Source: a virus. Taken from it: a stretch of 64,000 nt of DNA. Each line of letters begins with the position of its first letter. Positions within the stretch are counted from its first letter, which is position 1. The translations under genes were made by a program, and so were the position numbers. The stretch is from positions 1 through 64,000 of IMG/VR virus record IMGVR_UViG_3300017917_000723, one strand, 5' to 3'. This document shows, in pieces, positions 32,754 to 40,891 of the stretch. The notes below the pieces were generated by a model. It ran no database searches. It worked only from the letters and a program-made list of their open reading frames with translations, and was not told the DNA's origin.

Positions 32754-34219
32754 TAAGAAGAATTAAAAATTTAGTAATCTTAGGAGGTGGCACATCTGCA
32801 TGGTTATCTGCTGCCTATATGAGAAGACATTTTCCAGATCTAAGAATTTCGGTGGTCGATAAAGAAGTTAGTACTCCTGTCGGTGTCGGTGAAGGAACTC
32901 TATTAAATTTCAAAACGTTCATGGAAAACTGCGGGTTTCAGGTAGACGATTGGTTTCCTAAAATTGATGCCACATACAAAGCAGGTATTTTATTTCCGAA
33001 TTGGAAAAAGAAAGGATTAACAGTTTGGCATCCCTTTAAGATGAATCCTTTAATGTATGAAAATGTTAACCTGTTTGATCTATGGAGCTCTAATCAAGAC
33101 TTAGACTTCGCGAACTATGGCACAACAATGTATGATATTACTGTTAATAGAAATAAAATAGATCTCTCGGAGAATTACGGATTTCATGTTGATTGTTTAA
33201 AATTAGTAAATTATATAAAAGAAAAATTAGGAAATTCTGTAGAACTAATAAATTCCGAAATGGTTGAAGTTATTAGAGATGAAGACCAGCATATCACTGA
33301 ACTGATATTAAAAAATAATCGGATAATTAAAGGAGATTTATTTTTTGATTGCACAGGATTTAAATCTTTGTTAAACGAATCTCCAGCGAGAGTAGATTTA
33401 AAAAATAGACTTTTCTGCGATACAGCTATTGCAGGACATGTTCCTTACGACGATCGCAAAACAGAACTAAGACCTTATGTTATTTCAGAAGCGGTTGAAT
33501 GTGGTTGGATATGGAATATCCCAACAAGGAAACGTATTGGGTCAGGATTAGTTTTTAATCGTAGCATAACAGATATTGAAGAAGCTAAGGATATATTTGT
33601 AAAGCACTGGCAGAATAGAATTTCCAAAGAAAATTTAAAAGTTATAGACTGGACTCCTTTTTATAACGAAAACTTTTGGCATGAGAATGTGATATCGATT
33701 GGCCTAAGTGCAGGATTTATAGAACCTTTAGAAAGCACAGGCATCGCCCTTATTATGGAGGGAATATATCAAGCTGCTCAACGCATCAGAGGATATAAAT
33801 TCGAAGACCTAGATATCGAAGTGTATAACAAAATCATGAAATGCTTCTTTGAAGAAAGTATAGATTTTGTAGGTATGCACTATTCTGTAACTGAACGGGA
33901 AGAACCGTTTTGGAAATTTGTTAAAGAGAATTCTAAGATTTCTCAGAGACAGCAATTCTATATAGATCAATTAAAAGATCCATCTCAAGCAGTTCCATAT
34001 CAAGGTACAAATACAAACTTCTTCTGCGGAGAAAATTGGTCAATTTGGTTGATACAATTAGGGTGGAATCCGGCTCCTAGAAATGTGTTAGTTCCCGAAG
34101 AGCAGGCCAGAGAAATACTAATTAGCTACCACGATAGAAATGAAAAATTTAGACATGTATGGTCTAGAGATCATGTTGGCGAAATAGAAAGATTAGAAAA
34201 TTTTTATAATTTGGAATAA
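32750..34219 (+). CDS. flavin-dependent tryptophan-type halogenase
   Basis: 489-residue FADH2-dependent halogenase. GGGTSAW at residues 12-18 is the FAD site, GVGEGTLLNF at 45-54 fits the family, Lys77 (TYKAGI) matches the catalytic lysine of PrnA, WIWNIP at 253-258 is the WxWxIP halogenase hallmark, and Glu328 in EPLESTG matches the catalytic glutamate. All key residues are present, so it should be active. The natural substrate may be tryptophan, a Trp in a protein, or another ring. It starts a tailoring-enzyme block inside a late operon. Confidence 0.93.
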   Translation: MIRRIKNLVILGGGTSAWLSAAYMRRHFPDLRISVVDKEVSTPVGVGEGTLLNFKTFMENCGFQVDDWFPKIDATYKAGILFPNWKKKGLTVWHPFKMNPLMYENVNLFDLWSSNQDLDFANYGTTMYDITVNRNKIDLSENYGFHVDCLKLVNYIKEKLGNSVELINSEMVEVIRDEDQHITELILKNNRIIKGDLFFDCTGFKSLLNESPARVDLKNRLFCDTAIAGHVPYDDRKTELRPYVISEAVECGWIWNIPTRKRIGSGLVFNRSITDIEEAKDIFVKHWQNRISKENLKVIDWTPFYNENFWHENVISIGLSAGFIEPLESTGIALIMEGIYQAAQRIRGYKFEDLDIEVYNKIMKCFFEESIDFVGMHYSVTEREEPFWKFVKENSKISQRQQFYIDQLKDPSQAVPYQGTNTNFFCGENWSIWLIQLGWNPAPRNVLVPEEQAREILISYHDRNEKFRHVWSRDHVGEIERLENFYNLE

Positions 34220-34222
34220 TAT

Positions 34223-34978
34223 ATGCAATTAAAATCTTCTTACTATTATTTTCAGAGTGCAATTCCTAAAGAAATTTGCCGAAGGATAATAGACCTAGGA
34301 TTAGAAAAACTCAACGACTACAAAAAAACCGGAAAACGCATTGATGCTGTAACATTCAATGACAAACAAAAGGATGCTTTACCGGATAGCGTTCCTGCTG
34401 CGGACTTAACCAAAGAAGAATTAAAAAAGAAAAACGTTGATTTGTTTTACGAAAGAGACAGTAAGGTTGCTTGGTTGAATGAAAAATGGTTGTATGATAT
34501 GATACATCCGTATGTTCATGAAGCCAACGCGAGAGCAGGGTGGAATTGGCAATGGGATTACTCTGAGCAATTTCAATTCACGATCTATGAACCGGGCGGA
34601 TTTTACAGTTGGCATTGCGATGGCCCTAGCGACCATAATGGAATCTTTAAAAGATATATTTACGGAGTGACTCCTAAACCTTTAAAATCCGACGGTAGGA
34701 TACCAGAAGGATATGCTGCCGACGATAATATGATTGGAAAGATTAGAAAACTAAGTTTAACAATTAATTTAAACGAACCCGGAGAATACGAAGGTGGAGA
34801 ATTAAAATTTGATCTTGGAGATCACAATGACGGAAAGAAGATTGTAGTCTGTGAAGAAATAAAACCTCAAGGCAGCATAGTAGTATTTCCTAGTTTCTTA
34901 CCTCACTGTGTTGCGCCGGTAACAAAAGGAACTAGGTATAGTTTAGTACTCTGGACATTAGGAAATCCGTATAAATGA
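34223..34978 (+). CDS. 2-oxoglutarate/Fe(II) oxygenase (PKHD type)
   Basis: 251-residue dioxygenase. Metal ligands are His131 and Asp133 (SWHCDG) and His228 (LPHCVAPV). Arg238 (GTRYSL) is placed to bind 2-oxoglutarate. LSLTINLN...YEGGEL is the standard jelly-roll strand pair. Hydroxylation or other C-H oxidation of a peptide or small molecule is expected. It lies 3 nt after the halogenase, and ATGA-coupled to the next oxygenase. Confidence 0.9.
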   Translation: MQLKSSYYYFQSAIPKEICRRIIDLGLEKLNDYKKTGKRIDAVTFNDKQKDALPDSVPAADLTKEELKKKNVDLFYERDSKVAWLNEKWLYDMIHPYVHEANARAGWNWQWDYSEQFQFTIYEPGGFYSWHCDGPSDHNGIFKRYIYGVTPKPLKSDGRIPEGYAADDNMIGKIRKLSLTINLNEPGEYEGGELKFDLGDHNDGKKIVVCEEIKPQGSIVVFPSFLPHCVAPVTKGTRYSLVLWTLGNPYK

Positions 34979-35631
34979 ACAATATTTCAAATATTCAAAA
35001 CTTTTTCAACAAAAACGGTTTTGTTGTTATCAAAAATTTTATAGATAGAAATATCGTTAATATTTTTTATCAATATACTATATTAAAAGTACAGAGTGTT
35101 GATTATAAAAAATTAAATTATCCTGATCATTATAACAAAGACTGGGACGGAAAGTTTGGAGACCCTCAAATTCCAAACTCATATAACTGTTATGGGGATA
35201 CTCTAATGGATAGTCTTTTGATTTCGTCTTTAAACCAGATGGAACAATACACTGGCATGTCCTTAGTACCTACATATAGTTATTGGAGATTCTATCAGCT
35301 AGGCGATGTTCTTAAAAAGCATCGAGATAGAAATAGTTGTGAAATTTCTGCTACATTATGCTTAGGTTATAATGCCGAAAACATGAAAGATTTAAATTAT
35401 TCTTGGCCGATCTGTGTTGAAAGCACTTTAGATCCTTCTAAAGATTTTACAGAAATAAATTTAGAACCCGGCGACATGATCATTTACAAAGGCTGTGAAT
35501 TGTTGCATTGGAGAGATGCGTATCAGGGATTAAATCACGCACAGGTATTTTTGCATTATAATAGAAAAGATAATCCCAATAATAATATTTTAGACGGCAG
35601 AAGCATATTGAGTATTCCTCATGGATTTTAA
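34975..35631 (+). CDS. 2-oxoglutarate/Fe(II) oxygenase-like protein
   Basis: 218-residue protein with FFNKNGFVVIKNFID at the N-terminus, as in many 2OG enzymes. The ligand pair is His116-x-Asp118 (KKHRDR), with a distal His178 (ELLHWRDAY) after LEPGDMIIYKG. An Arg at 197 may bind 2OG. It differs clearly from the neighbouring oxygenases, so the block was not built by simple tandem duplication. Coupled by ATGA upstream and an 11-nt overlap downstream. Confidence 0.8.
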   Translation: MNNISNIQNFFNKNGFVVIKNFIDRNIVNIFYQYTILKVQSVDYKKLNYPDHYNKDWDGKFGDPQIPNSYNCYGDTLMDSLLISSLNQMEQYTGMSLVPTYSYWRFYQLGDVLKKHRDRNSCEISATLCLGYNAENMKDLNYSWPICVESTLDPSKDFTEINLEPGDMIIYKGCELLHWRDAYQGLNHAQVFLHYNRKDNPNNNILDGRSILSIPHGF

Positions 35632-36244
35632 TAATTTTTCTATTCAGACGATTTTTCCTACTGCTATTTTAACAAATAACATCAGTAGAAAATTTACGGA
35701 AGAAGAATACAATTACATTAATAATTGTCTAGAGACTCGAATCTCCAACGTAGGAAATACAACTTCTTTAGAAAGTTATGTGTTAGACAATCCTGCACTA
35801 GCTGATCTAAAGAAATCAATTGAAGCCTGTATAGATTATTATAAAAAAGAAATCCTATGTCCTAAAGATGATATAGAAATTTATATCACACAATCATGGT
35901 TAAATGTTTCGGAAAAAGGACAACATCATCATATACACAATCACACAAATAGTTTTCTTTCCGGAGTTTTTTACATCCAGACAGATGATAAAAATAATAA
36001 AATAACATTTCACCGAGACAGATACGATATGATAAAGTTAATTCCAAAAGAATTCAACGAATATAATTCAAAATCTTGGTGGCTACCTGCAGAGGTTGGA
36101 AATATAATTATATTTCCGTCTCACTTACAACATGATGTTTCTATTAACGAAAGCAACGAACCTAGGATTAGTTTATCCTTTAATACATTTATAAGAGGAA
36201 CTGTTGGAGAGGCTGAGTCCCTAACTAAGATAGTACTGCGATGA
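35621..36244 (+). CDS. putative 2-oxoglutarate/Fe(II) oxygenase, TIGR02466-like
   Basis: 207-residue protein with IQTIFPTAI at the start, SWLNVSEKGQHHHIHNHTNSFLSGVFYI in the middle (His cluster 102-108) and FPSHLQHDV (His171) plus RISLSF (Arg182) at the end, the pattern of the TIGR02466 family of putative 2OG oxygenases. It is a third distinct oxygenase subfamily in this operon. Substrate unknown. Confidence 0.82.
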   Translation: MDFNNFSIQTIFPTAILTNNISRKFTEEEYNYINNCLETRISNVGNTTSLESYVLDNPALADLKKSIEACIDYYKKEILCPKDDIEIYITQSWLNVSEKGQHHHIHNHTNSFLSGVFYIQTDDKNNKITFHRDRYDMIKLIPKEFNEYNSKSWWLPAEVGNIIIFPSHLQHDVSINESNEPRISLSFNTFIRGTVGEAESLTKIVLR

Positions 36245-36801
36245 ATTTAAATTTAGATAATTATATAAAAGTTTATAATAGACTTTCTCTGTCTTTTTGT
36301 GATAACATAGTTGAAGAATTAGAAAAGTCATCTTGGGAAAAACATAGTTTCTACGTTAACTCAGAAGGAAACTATTATTCAACCGATACAGATTTTAAAG
36401 TTACATGGAATCCCCTTAAAGTCCAAGAAATTTTACATCAAGCTGTATGGGACAGTTTGTATCAATATGTTGTACAGGATATAAATTTTTCATGGTTTCA
36501 CGGATGGCAACAGTTTACTGGGGTTAGGTTCAATCGTTATGAGACTAATACAGAAATGCATAATCATTGCGATCACATACACGATATTTTTGACGGTGAG
36601 AATAAAGGAGTTCCAGTATTAAGTGTCCTCGGAATACTAAATGATGATTTCGAAGGCGGTGATTTAATATTTTTTGAAGATAAAAAAATTGAAACAAAGA
36701 AAGGAGATATAATTGTATTTCCTTCAAACTTTTTATTTCCTCATAAAGTTTCTCCAGTAACTAAAAATGTAAGGTATTCATTTGTTTCATGGGCATGGTA
36801 A
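36241..36801 (+). CDS. 2-oxoglutarate/Fe(II) oxygenase (PKHD type)
   Basis: 186-residue dioxygenase. Ligands are His109-x-Asp111 (NHCDHIH) and His168 (FPHKVSPV), with Arg178 for 2OG. LNDDFEGGDLIFFEDK is the core. It is closer to the 34223 enzyme than to the other two. ATGA overlap with the upstream gene; the carbamoyltransferase starts 1 nt after its stop. Confidence 0.87.
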   Translation: MNLNLDNYIKVYNRLSLSFCDNIVEELEKSSWEKHSFYVNSEGNYYSTDTDFKVTWNPLKVQEILHQAVWDSLYQYVVQDINFSWFHGWQQFTGVRFNRYETNTEMHNHCDHIHDIFDGENKGVPVLSVLGILNDDFEGGDLIFFEDKKIETKKGDIIVFPSNFLFPHKVSPVTKNVRYSFVSWAW

Positions 36802-36802
36802 T

Positions 36803-38320
36803 ATGAAAATTTTAGGGTTAATCATTGGACACGATGCATCTGCATGTGTTATAGAAGATGGAAAAATTGTTTACTATAGAATGGCCGAACGACTATCTAG
36901 AGTAAAACATGACTATAATATATTTCCTTGTTTACAAGATCTAGTAGAAGAAAATTTTGTCGAGTTTGATACTATAATTGTTTCTTACTTTTTAGATAGA
37001 GCCAAAGATGAATTTATAAAAAATCAAGATTTTATAAACGAAAATTTTTCATTTAATAATTTAAAATTAATCAAAGATCAACATCATCTGCATCATGCGT
37101 TTGGTGCTTTATATTCATCTGGATATAACGATGCTGTAGTTATAGTGTTAGACGGTTCGGGTAGTATTAATTATAATCTAGTAGAAGGACGGGAATCTCG
37201 AGAAATTGAAAGTATATACTATATTGATTTATCTCAAAAATCAGTTGATACAATTTATAAACACTATCACTCCGATATAGAAGAAAGGATAGTAAACAAT
37301 AATATTGAAATTAGCAACGATATTAGCGTTGGTTGGGCCTTTGAAAGATGTGCTGAGAATATAGGTTTTGATATTTGGTCAGCTGGAAAAGTTATGGGAT
37401 TATCTCAGTATCTTGGGCACGAGCAGTTATTAGAAGATCAATGGAAGAACAAAGTATTTGCAGCATATGAATGTCAAACTGCTACGGAAGCTAGAGCAGA
37501 ATTTTTACTATATAAGGCAATAACTTCAACAAGCTGTAAAAATATTGTAATTACCGGTGGATATGGTTTAAATTGTTTGGCTAATTTTAAATACAGCGAG
37601 CTATTACATCGAAACTATAATCTTTATATAGATCCTATATGCTTTGATGCTGGAATTTCAATAGGTGCTGCATTCAAAGAATATGTAGAAGAAACAAACT
37701 ATTACTTTCCAAAACATATAAAAAATGTTTTTATAGGCAACAAAAAATCTTACGATCTTAAAAATTATAATGCAGTTGATACTACAGAAGAATACATTTT
37801 ACAGCTAATAGAAAATCAAGAACCTGTGGCTGTGTACTACGGAAATTCTGAGGCTGGTCAACGAGCATTAGGCCATAGAAGTATATTATTCGACCCAAGG
37901 AATCCTAACGGTAAAGATCTAATGAACACAATAAAAAACAGAGAATCTTTTAGACCTTTTGGATGTAGTGTTCTAATCGACCTAGCATTTGAATGGTTTA
38001 GAAGTGATACAATAACATCCTCTCCGTTTATGACCTATGCTGTACCAGTCAGAGAAAAATATAAAAAATACATTCCTGCAGTCGTTCATATAGATGGAAC
38101 TTCTAGGATACAAACATTAGATCCTCAGAATAATGAGTATCTATATTCTTTAGTTGAGAAGTTTTATAAGAAAACTGGTATTCCGTTGTTAGGAAATACC
38201 AGTTTGAATTTAGCGGGAGAACCGTTAGTTGAAACTTTAGAAGATGCTGTTAACGTATTACATAACAGTGATTTAAAATATCTATATCTTCCCAAAGAAC
38301 AAAAACTTATAACAGTTTAA
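36803..38320 (+). CDS. carbamoyltransferase (NodU/TobZ/CmcH family)
   Basis: 505-residue enzyme that transfers a carbamoyl group from carbamoyl phosphate to a hydroxyl group. N-terminal GHDASACVIEDG and the His cluster DQHHLHHAFGAL (94-98) form the Kae1-like active site, and VVIVLDGSGS follows. The C-terminal domain has EAGQRALGHRSILFDPRNP, RESFRPFGCSVL and LLGNTSLNLAGEP, all family hallmarks. The ATG at 36803 is chosen over an upstream in-frame TTG. In antibiotic and Nod-factor pathways such enzymes act after hydroxylases, which fits the four oxygenases just upstream. Confidence 0.93.
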   Translation: MKILGLIIGHDASACVIEDGKIVYYRMAERLSRVKHDYNIFPCLQDLVEENFVEFDTIIVSYFLDRAKDEFIKNQDFINENFSFNNLKLIKDQHHLHHAFGALYSSGYNDAVVIVLDGSGSINYNLVEGRESREIESIYYIDLSQKSVDTIYKHYHSDIEERIVNNNIEISNDISVGWAFERCAENIGFDIWSAGKVMGLSQYLGHEQLLEDQWKNKVFAAYECQTATEARAEFLLYKAITSTSCKNIVITGGYGLNCLANFKYSELLHRNYNLYIDPICFDAGISIGAAFKEYVEETNYYFPKHIKNVFIGNKKSYDLKNYNAVDTTEEYILQLIENQEPVAVYYGNSEAGQRALGHRSILFDPRNPNGKDLMNTIKNRESFRPFGCSVLIDLAFEWFRSDTITSSPFMTYAVPVREKYKKYIPAVVHIDGTSRIQTLDPQNNEYLYSLVEKFYKKTGIPLLGNTSLNLAGEPLVETLEDAVNVLHNSDLKYLYLPKEQKLITV

Positions 38321-39360
38321 GCACCGCGTACAAATATATGTACGAATTGTATGGCGTGTCCTTCACCGTTTACTTGATTAGTACCGTTAGCATTAAATCC
38401 GGGATAATGACATTCGGATCCTGTGCTAAACCCGCTGTATTGTCCGGTGCCGCCCGCGCCACCGCCACCGGCTCCGCTGTGTCCGCTCCAGGTCCATGTA
38501 AACAAACGACGCCAGTCGTTGGCACCGCCATAATCATTGTCGGACCATGAAGTAATCGTTCCTTGAGAGGATGCAACTCCTCCTGTACACATAGGTCCAA
38601 AATATCTAGTACAGTTCACTGAAGTTGCGCTCTCTGTTGCACTTGTGCTTGAGTTATCAACGCTATTATTGCCGTTAAAATCGCTCCAGTGGAAGTTACC
38701 AGATTGGCCGGTCCAGTAATAACTATCTCCTAATTCTGGTCTGTTAATAATCATTCTAACGTTGGTCCAGGCGCTGCCGCCGCAGGCTGCACGAACCCAA
38801 TCTCTAGGCATATATCTAGGATTTCTATTACTGGTTGGAAAATTTTGAGCTGTGCCGATTCCGTTATTAAATGGTACATCTACCGAGCTGAAGCCTAAAT
38901 TGTTTGATCTTAAGCCAGTGGCAAAATCACCGTTACCAGCATTTAAATGCCAAGTATTATATCCTGCAACAGTTGCACCTTGGCGTCCTTCTCTGCCTAC
39001 ACCAACTAACATCCAGCCTCCGGTGAATCCTCCTACAGATGTAGTCATGTCGCAGAAGATTCTATAGGCTGTTTGTCCTGGTGGTTTAATCCAATAATCA
39101 CCGCTGATGTTTGTTCCTGTTAAGGTTTTAATTGCTGCTGCGTTTGGTGCTGCTAGTGCTTCGGTTGATCCGTCTAGACCAGCAACGTTTCCGTTTTCAA
39201 GATTAATCCAGTTTGTGCCGTTGTAATATTCAGTAATGTTAAATGTTGTATTAAAACGAATCATTCCAGCAGCAGGACTTCCTGGACGCTGTGCTGTAGT
39301 ACCGTTTGGTATTCTAATAAATCCTGTGTCGTTAATTGTTGTATTTTTTAATGTTGCCAT
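38317..39360 (-). CDS. adhesin with fibrinogen-like tip, copy 1
   Basis: 347-residue probable receptor-binding protein. Residues 1-55 are an anchor module (MATLKNTTINDTGF, GTTAQRP, YYNGTNW) shared with two neighbours. From about residue 86, SGDYWIKPPGQTAYRIFCDMTT followed by GGWMLVG is the start of a fibrinogen-like globular domain (the Y.I.P.G....CDM...GGW pattern). The C-terminus has a Gly-rich loop and GEGHAIQFVHIFVRG. It ends tail to tail with the carbamoyltransferase gene (4-nt overlap). Confidence 0.78.
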   Translation of the reverse strand: MATLKNTTINDTGFIRIPNGTTAQRPGSPAAGMIRFNTTFNITEYYNGTNWINLENGNVAGLDGSTEALAAPNAAAIKTLTGTNISGDYWIKPPGQTAYRIFCDMTTSVGGFTGGWMLVGVGREGRQGATVAGYNTWHLNAGNGDFATGLRSNNLGFSSVDVPFNNGIGTAQNFPTSNRNPRYMPRDWVRAACGGSAWTNVRMIINRPELGDSYYWTGQSGNFHWSDFNGNNSVDNSSTSATESATSVNCTRYFGPMCTGGVASSQGTITSWSDNDYGGANDWRRLFTWTWSGHSGAGGGGAGGTGQYSGFSTGSECHYPGFNANGTNQVNGEGHAIQFVHIFVRGA

Positions 39361-39361
39361 A

Positions 39362-40345
39362 TTATCTTACCCAAGTTGTGTAACCAACACAGTCGTATGC
39401 GTTTCCGTCGATGTGATACCATCCTTCATAAGCACCTTCAGTTGCGCCGTGGCCTATGTATGTACCTGTAGTAGGATCTCCGCTAGATCCAGCTGTTGCT
39501 GCGGCGCCAACTGTAATTTGATTAGAATTAGATGTATAACCACCGTTAAGTCTATCAGCTTTTACACTGTCTAGTATAAAATAATTTGATGAACTCTGGG
39601 TACTGCCGTATGCTCTAACACTTTGTTCTCGTCTTGTTACAGCAGTTAGTCTGGCACTACCAGTAACATCTTGGCGAATATCCCAAATCCATACTCCGCA
39701 CATTCCCAGATTTCCTGTAGATCCTGCAGTTGGCCAACTATAAAGATCAGCTCTTATAGAACCGGCGCCACCTGCTGCGGTTGCCTGCGAAGTTCCCGTA
39801 CCACCAAATAAGAAAATTCTAGCTTGGTCAAAATTTAAATTGTTAATCATAGGTCCTATGATGTAATCAAAATTAGGACTTATTACTGCTCCTACAGCAG
39901 ATGACAACAACGGGCCACTCTGACCCGGACGATCTAATTCGTAGAGTTGGTTTTGTCTAGATGTTCCGCTTGGAATAGTAGTATCTGCAGAATGATTAGA
40001 AGCTACCATCATCCAACCACCACCGTGAAAATCCATGTCACAATACAGTTGTTGAGCTGTTGCAAATCCCGAAGGTTGTATCCAATAAAGTCCGCTTGCT
40101 GCTGTAGGATTTGCTGCTAAAATATGTAAAGCACTTCTAGCTGGATTAGTTGACGTAGATCCTAGATCTACATTTCTCTTAACAGAATTAACTATCCAAG
40201 CTGTTCCGTTATATACTTCAATAACACCTGTGACAGAATTACGTCTAAGCTGTCCTACAGCGGGAGTGGGTCTTTCCGCGGTAGTGCCGACGGGTGCTTG
40301 TAAAAATCCTGTATCATTAACTGTAAGACTTGATAGTGTAGCCAT
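39362..40345 (-). CDS. adhesin with fibrinogen-like tip, copy 2
   Basis: 327-residue relative of the adjacent gene. It has the same anchor module (MATLSSLTVNDTGF, GTTAERP, VYNGTAW), then SGLYWIQPSG near 84-93, YCDMDFHGGGWMMVAS at 101-116 (fibrinogen-like), and a divergent remainder. The strong divergence of the tip compared with the anchor suggests selection for different receptors. GGTAAATA lies 20 nt before the ATG. Confidence 0.78.
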   Translation of the reverse strand: MATLSSLTVNDTGFLQAPVGTTAERPTPAVGQLRRNSVTGVIEVYNGTAWIVNSVKRNVDLGSTSTNPARSALHILAANPTAASGLYWIQPSGFATAQQLYCDMDFHGGGWMMVASNHSADTTIPSGTSRQNQLYELDRPGQSGPLLSSAVGAVISPNFDYIIGPMINNLNFDQARIFLFGGTGTSQATAAGGAGSIRADLYSWPTAGSTGNLGMCGVWIWDIRQDVTGSARLTAVTRREQSVRAYGSTQSSSNYFILDSVKADRLNGGYTSNSNQITVGAAATAGSSGDPTTGTYIGHGATEGAYEGWYHIDGNAYDCVGYTTWVR

Positions 40346-40365
40346 ATTATTTTCGCTTTATTATA

Positions 40366-40373
40366 TATTTACC
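40366..40373 (-). promoter_or_regulatory. late-promoter-like GGTAAATA before adhesin copy 2
   Basis: 20 nt before the ATG at 40345, at the 3' end of the zinc-ribbon ORF. It belongs to the spacing class of about 20 nt. Confidence 0.5.
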
Positions 40374-40551
40374 ATTTTTGCAGAGGGCAAGACTGCGACA
40401 TCATTCTCGCTTTTAAAGGCATAAAGCATAGGCATTTTGAGCACTGTTTTGTTAATTTTACAAAATTTTCGCATTTTTTACAGATCTCAATCCTACGCAC
40501 ATATTCCTGATAGTTACTGTCTGAGGTTGGGATCATCGCAGCAATTGTCAT
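40369..40551 (-). CDS. small zinc-ribbon protein
   Basis: 60-residue protein with CKKC near residues 24-27, CSKCLC near 37-42 and a final SCPLQKW, giving two or three Cys pairs for a single zinc site. It overlaps the end of the upstream 125-aa gene by 38 nt in another frame. The N-terminal 10 residues may not be translated if a later start is used. Such ribbons occur near phage fibre genes; function unknown. Confidence 0.62.
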   Translation of the reverse strand: MTIAAMIPTSDSNYQEYVRRIEICKKCENFVKLTKQCSKCLCFMPLKARMMSQSCPLQKW

Positions 40552-40891
40552 CCATAGAAACCCATGATTCTGTTGGCTCGTCCCACAGATAAGGTTTTTT
40601 TGGATCCGGATAAGGAATAGGTGGTTCCCATCTCCATATATCTCCTGACTTATTTAGAACCCACGAAGGAAACGGAGAAGGATCATAGAATTTATCTGCA
40701 CCGGCATCGTAGATAGATCCGGGGCTTGCTGGGTTTCCTCTAAATCCTACGTCTGTGTCGTTCTCTCTTTTCCATGTTTCAAGCCACTGAGCTGGGTCTC
40801 CGAAAGTTCCGTTTTGTATAACTGTCTCGTCTTGAACAACTATAACGTTTTCTACTATGTTATCTTTGTTAATTTTAGCAAAATATTTCAT
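40514..40891 (-). CDS. fibre-associated hypothetical protein, 125 aa
   Basis: 125-residue protein starting MKYFAKINKDNIVENVIVVQDE, a motif common in small proteins encoded beside phage tail fibres. A Trp/Pro-rich second half follows (WRWEPPIPYPDPKKPYLW). The start at 40891 is favoured by AGGA about 10 nt upstream; an in-frame ATG 17 codons earlier lies within the oxygenase gene. It may be a fibre-tip attachment or assembly protein. Its stop overlaps the zinc-ribbon ORF. Confidence 0.75.
   Translation of the reverse strand: MKYFAKINKDNIVENVIVVQDETVIQNGTFGDPAQWLETWKRENDTDVGFRGNPASPGSIYDAGADKFYDPSPFPSWVLNKSGDIWRWEPPIPYPDPKKPYLWDEPTESWVSMDDNCCDDPNLRQ

Noticed and set aside
38327-38344. Perfect inverted repeat CGTACA-AATATA-TGTACG
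   Set aside because: Lies within the coding end of the adhesin gene, has no T-run on either strand, and a 6-bp stem is too short to call a terminator.
40369-40551. Frameshift joining the zinc-ribbon ORF to the 125-aa gene
   Set aside because: The 38-nt overlap is in another frame with no slippery run, and both proteins look complete alone.
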